Shown here: positions 1 through 9,262 of the stretch, piece by piece
Layout: every line of letters begins with the position of its first letter
Position numbering within the stretch: position 1 is the first letter of the stretch
From: Burkholderia ambifaria
Lineage (GTDB): Bacteria; Pseudomonadota; Gammaproteobacteria; Burkholderiales; Burkholderiaceae
NCBI RefSeq assembly: GCF_001443045.1
Contig: NZ_LKPJ01000009.1
Coordinates: 188,764 to 233,998, forward strand
DNA: 45,235 nt
Direction of reading: 5' to 3'
Notes under the pieces: model-generated
Seen by the model: only the letters and a program-made list of their open reading frames with translations
Told to the model about the DNA's origin: nothing
The model's database searches: none
Translations under genes and position numbers: made by a program

Positions 1-25
1 CCGCCCGCCGCCCGCCGCCCGCCGC
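1..25. repeat. Short CCGCCCG heptamer tandem repeat
   Basis: Three perfect CCGCCCG units are followed by a partial fourth at the left edge. The number of copies outside the window is unknown. The minus-strand sequence of about bases 1-110 could be the end of a coding region, but no start and stop pair is visible here, so no gene is called. Confidence 0.6.
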
Positions 26-120
26 TTGCCGTCTCGACGATCCGCCGGATCGCGCGGTTCGACCCGAGCCGGCCGCAGACGTAGACGCACGAAATGCCGG
101 GGAAATACGCGCTTCGCGGC

Positions 121-612
121 TCAGCAGAGGACGGCGGTTTCCGGGCGCGATGCGGGCATGTGACGTTCGATCACGTGTTCGACGCACAGTCCGACCAGCA
201 GCACGTCGACGCGCTCCAGCGCGGCCACCGCGTCGCACATCGCGGCGGGGTCGTTGCTGAACGCGTCGGAGAACACGTCGTCGCGCGTGCGTTCGAGGTC
301 GTGTGCCAGCCCGATCGCGCGTTCGAGGTCGGACAGCCGCGTGAAGCGGGCGGCTCGTGCGTCTCGCTCGAGCATCGCCAGCAGGTCGCGCAGGCTCAAC
401 GCAGGCAGCGTGTCGTCCGTCGCGGCAGAGAACACCCGGATGAAGCGCATGACGCTGCCGCGCAGGCGCCGGAACGCATCGACGACATCCGTGACCTGCT
501 GCGCGCGACCGTCGCTCGGCAACGGTCGCAGCGTGCTGATCTTGCGCGTCAGTGTCGGCGTCGGGGCGCGTGCGGTGCACAGCGGGGCGCGGTCCGTCGG
601 CGTGAGGGGCAT
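121..612 (-). CDS. Hypothetical protein, 163 aa
   Basis: I do not recognise this family. The start at 612 is chosen because a GGAG Shine-Dalgarno lies just upstream on the minus strand, and the frame further upstream looks like random GC-rich translation. The protein begins MPLTPTDRAP. It is mostly helical in appearance, rich in Arg, Asp and Leu, and has no signal peptide or membrane segment. The charged Leu/Ala/Arg middle (LRDLLAMLERDARAARF) could form a coiled coil. It stands alone, divergent from the methyltransferase that begins at 944. The function is unknown. Confidence 0.6.
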   Translation of the reverse strand: MPLTPTDRAPLCTARAPTPTLTRKISTLRPLPSDGRAQQVTDVVDAFRRLRGSVMRFIRVFSAATDDTLPALSLRDLLAMLERDARAARFTRLSDLERAIGLAHDLERTRDDVFSDAFSNDPAAMCDAVAALERVDVLLVGLCVEHVIERHMPASRPETAVLC

Positions 613-943
613 GGCGTTTCTCCGGTGGTGCAGATGGCGATATATTCTATGGGATATAGCGATGACGCAGCGAACGCGTTTCGCGGATTTCGATCGATGT
701 CGCTGATCGGCCCGTTGCCGTTGCGCGTTTTCGACCCGGAAAACGCGACCTTGGACATGCATCTGCCGCCTCCGCCGTTCGCCGGTTCCAGCGCCTATCA
801 TGTGTGAAGCCTGTCCTGTTCCGGCAGGCGCGGCCGCCATGCCGGCCGCCCAAGGACGAGCATGTCGAAAGCGTGCCGGCATGCGCTGGCGTGACCCGCA
901 ACGGATGCGCAAACGCGTCACTCGACGCTTGCAAGGGGGCGTG
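613..943. other. Divergent intergenic region with AT-rich block
   Basis: This 331-bp gap separates two divergent genes. Its only striking part is an AT-rich block at about 637-665 with repeated GATATA and GCGAT words in otherwise GC-rich DNA. The block probably carries the promoter and an operator of the 121-612 gene. No small gene with a convincing ribosome binding site was seen. Confidence 0.4.
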
Positions 944-1756
944 ATGACCGATCGCGACAAGGTGTTCGCGGGCTCGATTCCGGCGTTCTACGACACGCTG
1001 ATGGTTCCGCTGATCTTCGCGGCCTATGCGGCCGACCTGGCGGAGCGCGTCGCCGCCTTCTCGCCCCGCTCGGTGCTCGAAACGGCCGCCGGCAGCGGCG
1101 CGCTGACGCGGGCGCTCGCGGCGCGACTCGGCCCTGGTGTGCGCTACGCGGTGACCGACCTCAACCAGCCGATGCTCGACTATGCCGTCACCAGACAGGA
1201 GCCCGACAGCCGTATCGAATGGCGGCAGGCCGACGCACTCGACCTGCCGTTCGACGATGCGTCGTTCGACGTCGTCTGCTGTCAGTTCGGCGCGATGTTC
1301 TTTCCCGACCGGGTCGCCGGCTATGCCGAGGCGAGGCGTGTGCTGGGGCCAGGCGGGCGCTTCGTCTTCAGTGTCTGGGACCGCATCGAGGAAAACGTCT
1401 TTGCCGATGAAATCACCCACGCCGTCGCGGTGCTGTTTCCGCACGACCCGCCGCGATTTCTCGCCCGCACGCCGCACGGCTATCACGATATCGCGCTGAT
1501 CCGCGAGGAACTGCGCCGCGCGGGCTTTGCCGACGTGGACATCGCGACGTGCGAGAAGACCAGTTGCGCGGCATCGGCACGCGATGCCGCCACTGCTTAT
1601 TGCGTGGGAACGCCGTTGTACGACGAAATCGTCGCGCGCGATGCCGGCGTGCTTCAACTGGCGGTGGACCGCGCGACCGAGGCCATTGCCGCCCGCCATG
1701 GCGACGGGCCGGTGGTCGGCAAGATTCAGGCGCATGTGATCGTGGCGGCAGGATAG
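944..1756 (+). CDS. Class I SAM-dependent methyltransferase
   Basis: The product is a 270-residue cytosolic methyltransferase of the UbiE/Methyltransf_11 type. Motif I is seen as VLETAAGSGALTRAL near residues 40-55. An acidic loop (TDLNQPMLDYA) follows, then the post-motif segment DALDLPFDDASFDVV. These are the SAM-binding elements of the Rossmann fold. The ATG at 944 follows an AAGGGGG Shine-Dalgarno at about 933-938. A GTG at 941 is a less likely start. The substrate cannot be told from sequence. It is followed by an NTF2-like gene in the same direction, so the two may be co-transcribed. Confidence 0.85.
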   Translation: MTDRDKVFAGSIPAFYDTLMVPLIFAAYAADLAERVAAFSPRSVLETAAGSGALTRALAARLGPGVRYAVTDLNQPMLDYAVTRQEPDSRIEWRQADALDLPFDDASFDVVCCQFGAMFFPDRVAGYAEARRVLGPGGRFVFSVWDRIEENVFADEITHAVAVLFPHDPPRFLARTPHGYHDIALIREELRRAGFADVDIATCEKTSCAASARDAATAYCVGTPLYDEIVARDAGVLQLAVDRATEAIAARHGDGPVVGKIQAHVIVAAG

Positions 1757-1904
1757 CGGTACCGCGCATTGCTCATACCCAATCCACTCGACCCGATTGT
1801 TCGCGAACCCGGTGCGTGCCGTCCCGCGGTTCGACTATGCTGAATTGTCTGCGGCCGGATTTCCGCGCCGCAACGCGGCGAACCGGCGATGGCGGGAGGG
1901 CGCG

Positions 1905-2309
1905 ATGAGCGAGCAAGGCAACGTGCAACTGGTGCAGCAAGCGTACGCGGCGTTCGGCAGGGGTGATATCGGCGGCGTCCTGCAGACGCTGTCCGAAAAC
2001 ATCGACTGGTTCATCCCGGGGCCGCCCGACGTCGTTCCGTTCGTCGGCAGGAGACAAGGGCCGCGGGAGGTCGCGGAATTCTTCGCGGCACTGGCGTCGA
2101 CGCAGACCGCGGAACGGTTCGAGCCGCTCGAGTTCATCGCCAGCGGCAACCGGGTCGTCGTGCTCGGCACGCAGCGCTGGCAAGTCCTTTCGACCGGGCG
2201 CACGTACGAGGACGACTGGGTGCACCTGTTCACGATCGAAGGCGGGAAGATCGCGACGTTTGCCGAGTACCACGATACCGCGGCCGAGGCGGCCGCACAT
2301 CGATACTGA
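1905..2309 (+). CDS. NTF2-like/SnoaL family protein
   Basis: This is a 134-residue protein with the alpha+beta cone-fold pattern of SnoaL-like polyketide cyclase and ketosteroid isomerase relatives. It has an N-terminal helix (VQQAYAAFGRGDIGGVLQTL), the segment IDWFIPGPPDVVPFVGRRQG, and a C-terminal strand ending in FAEYHDTAAE. The start at 1905 follows a GGGAGG ribosome site. Members bind small hydrophobic ligands or catalyse isomerisations, but the ligand here is unknown. It converges on the GNAT gene with a gap of 20 bp. Confidence 0.8.
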   Translation: MSEQGNVQLVQQAYAAFGRGDIGGVLQTLSENIDWFIPGPPDVVPFVGRRQGPREVAEFFAALASTQTAERFEPLEFIASGNRVVVLGTQRWQVLSTGRTYEDDWVHLFTIEGGKIATFAEYHDTAAEAAAHRY

Positions 2310-2329
2310 CGGCGCCGCGCGCGGCGGTC

Positions 2330-3229
2330 TCACATGAAGCCCGGATTCCGCGGGAGATAGCGCGTCCAGTCGCTGCAGTCGTGCGTGGACATCGACACCA
2401 TTGGAAGCGTGAATCGCATGCACCGGCTGGCCGCGATTGCCAGCGCATCGCTCGTTCCGGGAACGAACGCGGAGACCTGCGTCGCGTCGCCCGCGACGGC
2501 TAGCGCCAGTGCCGCACGGAATGCATCGGGCATCGCATGTGCGTGCATGACCGCCAGCGGACCGATGTGGCCTGTGGCGGCAACATACGCGTAACCGACA
2601 CGCTCGCCTCCGTCTTCGAGGAACACGCGTTGCATCGTCGGATCGGCCGCCAGGTACCGATGATGTTTCTCTCGCGAAACACCCAGCGTGGCGAGATCGA
2701 TTCGCCGCAGCATGTCGAGATCGTCGCCGGTCATCCGGATCGGTGTCGTGCACAGCGCGGGACCGGGCGCGTGGCGCGCCAGCGCGTCGCGCGCGGCGCT
2801 GCACAAATGGATCGGCACCCGCGGAAGCAGGCCGTGACGCACATACAGCCCCTGGGAAACGACGTTGAACGCGAAGGTGATCAGGCTCTTTTCGGTCGCG
2901 CCGGCCGCGCTTGCATGCTGGAGGGTGCGCTCCAGCAATGCGTCGCCGATGCCCTGTCCCTGACGGCCGGGGGCGACGAACAGTTCGGCAAGGAACCAGA
3001 GCCGATCGCATACCCAGCTCAGGGCAAAGCCGACGATCTCGCCGCCGTCCTCGGCCAGCCACACGCCGCGCGGATCGTCTCGAAGGCAGAATGCCTGGAA
3101 ATCCGGCGGTCGCGACGTCGCGACCGGTCCGAAACCGTGGCGGACGGTCAGGTCGTTGATGCTGTGTACGACCAGCGCTTCGGCGCACGCCAGTTTGTCG
3201 GCGCTTGCAGGTTGGATGACGAGCGGCAT
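2330..3229 (-). CDS. GNAT family N-acetyltransferase, two domains
   Basis: The product is a 299-residue cytosolic acetyltransferase. The first half carries GNAT motif A at about residues 93-115 (LFVAPGRQGQGIGDALLERT), the acetyl-CoA pyrophosphate loop. The second half (about 170-299) resembles a degenerate GNAT domain, with a strand pair around VFLEDGGERVGYAYV but no clear Q/RxxGxG loop. That layout is common where the second copy is structural. The start at 3229 is the first Met that gives the typical N-terminus. The substrate is unknown. Confidence 0.8.
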   Translation of the reverse strand: MPLVIQPASADKLACAEALVVHSINDLTVRHGFGPVATSRPPDFQAFCLRDDPRGVWLAEDGGEIVGFALSWVCDRLWFLAELFVAPGRQGQGIGDALLERTLQHASAAGATEKSLITFAFNVVSQGLYVRHGLLPRVPIHLCSAARDALARHAPGPALCTTPIRMTGDDLDMLRRIDLATLGVSREKHHRYLAADPTMQRVFLEDGGERVGYAYVAATGHIGPLAVMHAHAMPDAFRAALALAVAGDATQVSAFVPGTSDALAIAASRCMRFTLPMVSMSTHDCSDWTRYLPRNPGFM

Positions 3230-3376
3230 GGGCACCTCTCGCGGGGCAACGTCTTGATGTATAGCAGACGGTCGAGGCAGACCCAAGCGCGCGATGGCCG
3301 CACCGGCCCGCGTCGGTCGTGCGCGACGCCGCCCGACCGGGCACGGCGTCGCCAGCGGCCTGGCCGGCCGCACGGG

Positions 3377-4858
3377 TCAATCGATCGCGCGCATCGCGTG
3401 GCGCAGTTCCTGGTAGCTGCGCAGGCCCGTCACGCCGAGTTCGCGGCCGATCCCGCTGAGCCCGAAGCCACCCCAGCACACCTGCGGATAGATGAGCTGC
3501 GGCGCGTTGATCCACACGAGCCCGGCGCGCACGCGCGCCTGGAACTGCTTCGCGATTTGTGCATCGCGCGTCACGACGGTCGCGACGAGCCCGTAGCGCG
3601 TGTCGTTCGCGAGCGCGATCGCCTCGTCGTCGGTGCGGAACGACTTCACGCACGCGACCGGGCCGAACACTTCGTCGGTCCACAGCAGGTTGTCGGCGGC
3701 CGGTTCCGCGATCACGACGGGCGCCATGAAGAAGCCGTTGCCGCCGGCCTCGGCGACGCGCCCGCTGAACGCGACGCGCGCACCGGCCGCGATGCCTTGC
3801 TCCAGCATCGCGTCGACGCGTGCGCGCTGCTCGGCCGAGATCATCGGCCCCATCCCGACCTGCCCGGTGGCGGGCGGCGCGACGACGAGCGCGCGCACGG
3901 CCGTCTCGAATGCGGCCATGAAGCTGCGGTAGAGGCTGTCGTGCACGAGGATGCGTGCGGTGGCCGAGCACATCTGGCCGGCGTTCGTGAACGCGCCGGC
4001 GACGGCGAGCGACACCGCGACGTCGAGATCGGCATCGTCGCGCACGATCAGCGACGACTTGCCGCCGAGTTCGAGCGTCACGCGCTTCATGTCCTCGGCC
4101 GCGGCCTGCATGACCTTGCGCCCGGCAGCCGTGCTGCCGGTAAACGAGATCTTGTCGATCAGCGGATGCGCGGTCAGCGCCGCGCCGACTTCGGCACCGC
4201 CGTTCACGACGTTGACGACGCCGTCCGGCACGCCGGCTTCGGCGATCAGGTCGAGCAGCGCGTGTTCGGCCGGCGACGTCAGTTCGGATGGCTTGAGCAC
4301 GACCGTGCAGCCGGCCGCGAGCGCCGGCGCGAGCTTCCACGCGGTCGTGACCATCGGGAAGTTCCACGGCACGATCAGCGCGGCGACGCCGACCGCGTCG
4401 TAGAAGCGCTCGGCCGCGACGGCGTCGCTCGGCAGCGCGACCGGCTCGGGCGCGAACAGCGCCGGGTCGTCGCACAGCTGCGCGTAGTACGCGAACGTCG
4501 CGGCGACGTCGCCGACGTCGGCGTCGGCCTCGAACGGCGGCTTGCCGCTCACCCGCATCTGCAGCGCCGCGAGGCGCTCGCGGTTGGCTTCGACGCACTC
4601 GGCGATCTTCGCGAGCAGGCGGCCGCGCTCGGCGGGCGGCGTGCCGCGCCAGTTCGCGAGCGCGTCGCGCGCGGCGCGGACCGCGGCGTCGACGTGTGCG
4701 GCGCTCGCGAATTCCTGCCAGCCGATCGTCTCGCCGGTCGAGGCATTGAAGATCGGCGCGCCAGCTTCGTCGGAATGCGTGCGCACGGGCTGACCGGCAA
4801 TGCGCGCGGCGGGCAGCACGAGCGTCGCGGCGGAAGGGGAAAGCTCAGCGGTGGACAT
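3377..4858 (-). CDS. NAD(P)+-dependent aldehyde dehydrogenase
   Basis: This 493-residue soluble enzyme of the ALDH superfamily oxidises an aldehyde to a carboxylate. It shows VPWNFPM (165-171), the cofactor loop FTGSTAAG (239-246), the general base Glu263 in TLELGGK, and the nucleophile Cys297 in NAGQMCSA. It lies 38 bp downstream of the ureohydrolase gene on the same strand, so the two are probably one operon. By context the substrate may be an amino- or guanidino-aldehyde such as 4-guanidinobutyraldehyde. That substrate is inference, because motifs alone do not separate ALDH specificities. Confidence 0.9.
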   Translation of the reverse strand: MSTAELSPSAATLVLPAARIAGQPVRTHSDEAGAPIFNASTGETIGWQEFASAAHVDAAVRAARDALANWRGTPPAERGRLLAKIAECVEANRERLAALQMRVSGKPPFEADADVGDVAATFAYYAQLCDDPALFAPEPVALPSDAVAAERFYDAVGVAALIVPWNFPMVTTAWKLAPALAAGCTVVLKPSELTSPAEHALLDLIAEAGVPDGVVNVVNGGAEVGAALTAHPLIDKISFTGSTAAGRKVMQAAAEDMKRVTLELGGKSSLIVRDDADLDVAVSLAVAGAFTNAGQMCSATARILVHDSLYRSFMAAFETAVRALVVAPPATGQVGMGPMISAEQRARVDAMLEQGIAAGARVAFSGRVAEAGGNGFFMAPVVIAEPAADNLLWTDEVFGPVACVKSFRTDDEAIALANDTRYGLVATVVTRDAQIAKQFQARVRAGLVWINAPQLIYPQVCWGGFGLSGIGRELGVTGLRSYQELRHAMRAID

Positions 4859-4896
4859 GACGGTTTTCCTGTCGAACGGATTGGCGGATTATCGAA

Positions 4897-5847
4897 TCAG
4901 CGGTAGGCGACGCCTGGCATCACGCAGAGCATCTCGAACGCGAGGTTCGCGCCGACGAGCGCGGTGGTGCCGGTCGGATCGTACGGCGGCGACACTTCGA
5001 CGAGATCCGCACCGACGATGTTCAGCCCCTTCATCCCGCGAATGATCTCGAGACCCTGCTGCACCGACAGGCCGCCGATTTCCGGCGTGCCGGTGCCGGG
5101 CGCGAACGACGGGTCGAGGCCGTCGATGTCGAAGCTGAGATAGACCGGCGTGTCGCCGATGCGCTCGCGCACCTGCGCCATCAGCGGCGCGAGCGACCTG
5201 TTCCAGCATGCTTCCGCCTGCACGACGGTGAAACCCTGCTGGCGGCACCAGTCGAAATCCTCTGCGTGGTAGCCGGTGCCGCGCAGGCCGATCTGCGTGA
5301 CCTTGTCGCATTGCAGCAGGCCGTCCTCCACCGCGCGGCGAAACGGCGTGCCGTGCGCGATCTTCTCGCCGAACATCGTGTCGTTCACGTCCGCGTGCGC
5401 GTCGACGTGCACCACGGCGACCTTGCCGTACTTCCGGTGCAGCGCGCGCAGGATCGGCCACGCGATCGTGTGGTCGCCGCCGAGCGTGATCGGCCGGCAG
5501 CCGTTCGCGACGATCTCGTCGTAGGCCTTTTCGATGCGGCGCACCGAATCCTTCAGGTCGTAGGGATTGGTCGCGACGTCGCCGATGTCGGCGACCTGCA
5601 GCGAATCGAAGGGTGCTGCGCGCGTGGCCATGTTGTACGGGCGCAGCAGCACGGATTCGGTGCGGATCTGGCGCGGGCCGAAGCGCGAGCCCGAGCGGTT
5701 GGACGTACCGAGGTCGAGCGGCACGCCGACGAAGCACACGTCGAGGCCGTCGGTCGTGTCGGCCTGCGGCAGGCGCATCATCGTGGCGATGCCGCCAAAG
5801 CGCGGCATCTCGTTGCCGCCCATCGGTTGGTTCAGTTCGCGGTGCAT
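4897..5847 (-). CDS. speB: Ureohydrolase: agmatinase / guanidinobutyrase-type
   Basis: This 316-residue binuclear manganese enzyme hydrolyses a guanidino compound to an amine and urea. All metal ligands are visible: His126 in GGDHTI, Asp149, His151 and Asp153 in DAHAD, and Asp240 and Asp242 in SFDIDGLDP. The N-terminus, with NQPMGGNEMPRFGGIATMMRLP split over residues 6-27, closely recalls Pseudomonas guanidinobutyrase GbuA rather than classical agmatinase. 4-Guanidinobutyrate is therefore a good candidate substrate. Databases often label this group SpeB. The start at 5847 has an AGGAGA site 6-7 bases upstream. The gene leads a probable operon with the aldehyde dehydrogenase. Confidence 0.88.
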   Translation of the reverse strand: MHRELNQPMGGNEMPRFGGIATMMRLPQADTTDGLDVCFVGVPLDLGTSNRSGSRFGPRQIRTESVLLRPYNMATRAAPFDSLQVADIGDVATNPYDLKDSVRRIEKAYDEIVANGCRPITLGGDHTIAWPILRALHRKYGKVAVVHVDAHADVNDTMFGEKIAHGTPFRRAVEDGLLQCDKVTQIGLRGTGYHAEDFDWCRQQGFTVVQAEACWNRSLAPLMAQVRERIGDTPVYLSFDIDGLDPSFAPGTGTPEIGGLSVQQGLEIIRGMKGLNIVGADLVEVSPPYDPTGTTALVGANLAFEMLCVMPGVAYR

Positions 5848-5998
5848 GGGGCCGTCTCCTCTTTCCGGTGAAAAACGATCGGCCGATGGTAGAGGAGAAC
5901 GCGAGCGCGAAGATTTTGAAGTCGCAACGTTTACATCGACGGATCTCGATGCGAGTGGCGCCGCCGCATCGACGCGGCGCAACCATCAGCGCAGGCGT

Positions 5999-6886
5999 TC
6001 AGCCGGCGACGGCGGGCGGCGCGTCGTCGTCGTCATGCGCCGTGGCGGCAGGAAACGCCGGCGCGGCCGAGCCCCATGCGGCGAGCTCGCGCTTCGTGCG
6101 CACGCCGAGCTTCGCGAACGCGCGCTTGACGTACGACTCGACCGACGCGACGCGCACGCCCAGGATATCGGCGGTCTCCGGCACGGTCTTGCCGGAGATC
6201 AGGTGCTTGCAGGTTTCGTATTCGCGCTTCGACAGCTTCACGCCGTCGGCCGCGATCCGCGCATCGAACTGCGCGAGCGGATGCACTTCGGGCGTCGGAT
6301 GCGCGATGCGCCGCGCGGCGGTGGTCGACGCATGCAGTTCGAGCAGGGGGAACAGCACGTCGCTGATGCTGCGAAAGCGGTTCATCTCGGCGAGCGTGAA
6401 CGGCGGTCGGTCGCGGCCGCGTTCCAGCGCGATCGAATGCTGCGCATAGCGGGTGCCGCGCGCGAGCACGCATTCGTGGCCGATATGCACGTCGTCGAAT
6501 ATCCGCTGGCGGAATTCGCCGGGCGGGATCGCCGCGATGTCGCGCACGACGAGCATCGTGCCCGTCTTGCCGCGCAGCCCCGCGAACAGCGGGTCGCTGT
6601 CGAGAAAGCGCTCGTAGTAGAGCGTCATCACGTCGGAGATTTCGGCGGTCTCGGTGCCGATGCCGCTGCTGCCGATCCATTCGCAACGATAGCCGGTGGG
6701 CATGGTGCCGTCGACGCGCGAGCGTTCGACGTGCGCAACGTCGAGCGGCACCACGTCGTTGAGCAGTTGCGTGAGGCGCGGCACGAAGTGCGGCGTGCCG
6801 ACCGTCTCGATCAGCTCGCCCAGCGCCTTGAACGACACGTTGAAGTGGTCGGTGTCGCGATGGAAGGGGTTCACGTTGAGCAGCAT
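5999..6886 (-). CDS. LuxR-family transcriptional regulator
   Basis: The protein has 295 residues. The last about 80 contain a GerE/LuxR-type helix-turn-helix (about 216-272: LSKREYETCKHLISGKTVPETADILG, then VESYVKRAFAKLGV; shown here in two parts). The N-terminal about 190 residues have no receiver or acyl-homoserine-lactone signature that I can name, so this is a LuxR 'solo' with its own sensor domain. It lies upstream of the ureohydrolase operon on the same strand and divergent from the cupin gene, so it is the likely local activator. The palindrome GTTGCAAC at 6923-6930 lies just upstream of its start. Confidence 0.85.
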   Translation of the reverse strand: MLLNVNPFHRDTDHFNVSFKALGELIETVGTPHFVPRLTQLLNDVVPLDVAHVERSRVDGTMPTGYRCEWIGSSGIGTETAEISDVMTLYYERFLDSDPLFAGLRGKTGTMLVVRDIAAIPPGEFRQRIFDDVHIGHECVLARGTRYAQHSIALERGRDRPPFTLAEMNRFRSISDVLFPLLELHASTTAARRIAHPTPEVHPLAQFDARIAADGVKLSKREYETCKHLISGKTVPETADILGVRVASVESYVKRAFAKLGVRTKRELAAWGSAAPAFPAATAHDDDDAPPAVAG

Positions 6887-7084
6887 GCGGTTCCCCGGTG
6901 AAAAGCGGGCCGGATTGTAGCGGTTGCAACGGCAAACGTCATTAAGGGGAAATACGGTACGGAGTCCTGCGACCTTGCGCGCCCCGGAAAACGCGCGTTG
7001 TCCCCCCCGAAGGGGGGCATACCGGGGCAGTGTAAATGAGTAACTTTGTCTCTGCTTTTTTCAATCGAGAGACGAAAGATTCAA

Positions 7085-7429
7085 ATGACCAAACTGATCA
7101 AGGACATCCTGCCGCTGGGCGCAGGCATGGGCGAATTCACGAAGCTCGACTTCGGGATGGACGAAAGCGACTGGCGCGCGGCGGAAGGCAAGAGCGGCAA
7201 TTACCTCGTCGGCTGGTGGGAAGGCAAGGTCGGCTCGGTGGAGTTCCCCGAAACCGCGGCGGACGAAGCGGTGTGGCTCGTCGAGGGCCGGATCGCGCTG
7301 ACCGACGTGGAAGGCAACCGCAAGGAATTCGCGCCGGGCCAGGGCTATCTGCTGCCGGCCGGTTTCGCGGGCCGCTGGGAGACGATCGAGGACGCGAAGA
7401 AGTTCTACGTGCTGCTCGAGAAGTCGTGA
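7085..7429 (+). CDS. Small cupin-domain protein
   Basis: This is a 114-residue single-domain cupin of the DUF861 / EutQ / ureidoglycine aminohydrolase-like type. The conserved core is SVEFPETAADEAVWLVEGRIALTD (about 52-75, given as family context) and FAPGQGYLLPAGFAGRWE. The classical cupin histidines are largely replaced, with EAVWLVEG in place of E-x-xxxLEG. The start at 7085 has only a weak GAGA upstream. It lies between the LuxR regulator and the FAD oxidoreductase. It is probably part of the same catabolic locus, perhaps as a binding or regulatory protein. Confidence 0.8.
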   Translation: MTKLIKDILPLGAGMGEFTKLDFGMDESDWRAAEGKSGNYLVGWWEGKVGSVEFPETAADEAVWLVEGRIALTDVEGNRKEFAPGQGYLLPAGFAGRWETIEDAKKFYVLLEKS

Positions 7430-7670
7430 TGTGAGCCACCGCAGCCGTGGCGTCGTCGTCAGGTTGACGGCATGGCGGCGGCGGTGGCGTTTTCGATCGA
7501 CCGCAAGCGACGTCCATCGCGTTTCTGCCGACCGGACGCATCGCGGCTTGCGGTGCATGCGCCGATCGTCGCCGTCGGCGGAACCGATGAAATCGATTGA
7601 ATCGGCGAGTTCGGCCCGCCGTGCAGGCAACACATGCGCGGGCCGCGATCACGCGGGATGGCATGGGATC

Positions 7671-9125
7671 ATGGAAATGGAAGTCAACGAAGCAACGCAA
7701 GCCGCACCGGCACACGCGCCGCGTCGCGCACCGGTTGCACTGAGCGCCGCCGAGGCGCTCGCGGATACGAAGCTGTTCCCGTACTGGCTGGACAACCCGG
7801 CCGCACCGGCTACCGAGCCGGCGCTCGTCGGCGACGTGACGGCCGACCTGCTGATCGTCGGCGGCGGCTTCACCGGGCTGTGGACGGCCGTGCAGGCGAA
7901 GGAGCAGATGCCGCACCTGAACGTGGTGCTGATCGAAGCCGGCAAGGTCGCGCACGGCGCATCGGGCCGCGCGGGCGGAATCATCTCGACGTCGGTGATG
8001 CACGGGCTGCCGAACGCGGTGCGCGTATTCCCGAACGACATCGCGCAACTCGAGGAATTCGGCCATCACAACCTCGACGGCTTCGAGGAGACGCTGAAGC
8101 GCTACGACATCGACGCCGACATCGAATGGAACGGCGAGATGACGGTGGCGGTCGATCCCGAGCACCTCGCGTACCTGAAGGGCGACTACGACCTGCATCG
8201 CGAGTACGGCCATGACGTCGTCCTGCTGAACCGCGAGGAAACGCTCGAGCAACTGAACTCGCCGCTGTTCGCGGGCGCGCTGTGGTCGCGCAACCGCAGC
8301 GGCATCGTGCATCCGGCGAAGCTCGCGTGGGGGCTCAAGCGCGCGGCGCTGTCGCTCGGCGTGAAGCTCTACGAGCACACGCCGCTCACGACCGTGACCG
8401 ACGAAGGCAGCACGGTGGTCGTGAAGACGCCGAAAGGCAGCGTGCGCGCGCCGCGCGTCGTGTTCGGCAGCGGCACCGCGAAGGTCGGCATCCCCGACAT
8501 CAACCGCCGCGTGATGCAGGTGCGCGACCACGTGCTCGCGACCGAGCCGCTCACCGACGAACAGCTTGCGCGGATCGGCTGGAAGAATCGCCAGGGCGTG
8601 TACGACACGCGCACGCAGCTCAACTATTTCCGGCTGACGAAGCACAACAACATCATCTTCGGCGGGCTGGTCAGCTATCACTTCGACGGCGATCCCGAAC
8701 CGCACCAGGACGGCCAGCGCGAAACCTACTACCGGCTCGCGGAAGCGTTCTACCGGACGTTCCCGCAACTGAGCGACGTGCGCTTCTCGCACGCATGGGG
8801 CGGGCCGATCGACTACTGCTCGCGCGGCTCGGTGTTCGCGAAGCGCTATCTCGGCGACAAGGCGGTGTTCGTCGCCGGCTACACGGGCTTCGGCGTCGCG
8901 GCGAGCCGGTTCGGCGCGTTCATGGGGCTGAACATCCTGTTCGATCGCGACAGCCCGGAGCGCAAGCTCGACATCGCGAACCAGAGCCCGAGCTACATCC
9001 CGCCCGAGCCCATGCGCTGGGTCGCCGCGAAGATCACGTTCCATGCGTTCGACGGCGCGGATGCCGAAGGCGGCTGGAAGCGCACGTGGATCAACGGAAT
9101 CAAGGCGATGGGCTTCCCGATGTGA
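7671..9125 (+). CDS. FAD-dependent oxidoreductase, DAO/PuuB-like
   Basis: The product is a 484-residue flavoprotein of the D-amino-acid oxidase (DAO) superfamily. The dinucleotide-binding motif LLIVGGGFTGLWTA is at residues 60-73, followed by IEAGKVAHGASGRAGG, which is typical of the family. The C-terminal FAD loop reads VFVAGYTGFGVAAS. Relatives include gamma-glutamylputrescine oxidase (PuuB), so an amine or amino-acid substrate that yields an aldehyde is likely. This fits a locus that also has an aldehyde dehydrogenase and a ureohydrolase. The start at 7671 is chosen over upstream ATGs because conservation-like sequence begins here. The 241 bp before it hold no gene. Confidence 0.88.
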   Translation: MEMEVNEATQAAPAHAPRRAPVALSAAEALADTKLFPYWLDNPAAPATEPALVGDVTADLLIVGGGFTGLWTAVQAKEQMPHLNVVLIEAGKVAHGASGRAGGIISTSVMHGLPNAVRVFPNDIAQLEEFGHHNLDGFEETLKRYDIDADIEWNGEMTVAVDPEHLAYLKGDYDLHREYGHDVVLLNREETLEQLNSPLFAGALWSRNRSGIVHPAKLAWGLKRAALSLGVKLYEHTPLTTVTDEGSTVVVKTPKGSVRAPRVVFGSGTAKVGIPDINRRVMQVRDHVLATEPLTDEQLARIGWKNRQGVYDTRTQLNYFRLTKHNNIIFGGLVSYHFDGDPEPHQDGQRETYYRLAEAFYRTFPQLSDVRFSHAWGGPIDYCSRGSVFAKRYLGDKAVFVAGYTGFGVAASRFGAFMGLNILFDRDSPERKLDIANQSPSYIPPEPMRWVAAKITFHAFDGADAEGGWKRTWINGIKAMGFPM

Positions 9126-9262
9126 GCGACGCGCGATTTTCGGGAGCGACGAGTGTGGCGTGTGCGGTTGCCGATGACGGCGCGCGTCCGGCCAGGTTCA
9201 TCGGCGCAGACGGCCGGCATCGCGCCGGCCCGACAACGCGCTCAGGCGCAGCGGCTTGAAGC

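Noticed and set aside
1..110. A coding region on the minus strand at the left edge
   Set aside because: One frame reads protein-like for about 30 codons (for example FPGISCVYVCGRLG), but no start codon with a ribosome site is visible and it runs into the heptamer repeat.
1773..4906. Very long open frames antisense to the GNAT and aldehyde dehydrogenase genes
   Set aside because: These are Arg/Ala-rich frames typical of the reverse or shifted reading of GC-rich genes. They have no motifs, and the real genes there show clear family signatures.
5921..6931. GTYGCAACG words at 5921-5929 and 6923-6931 as a shared LuxR operator
   Set aside because: The match is only nine bases with one ambiguity, and the second copy is a self-palindrome. 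It is too weak to call without a genome-wide count.
7002..7017. C6-7/G6 hairpin before the cupin gene as a terminator
   Set aside because: It is followed by no T-run and lies upstream of the gene in a divergent promoter region. It may be a structural accident of a homopolymer run.
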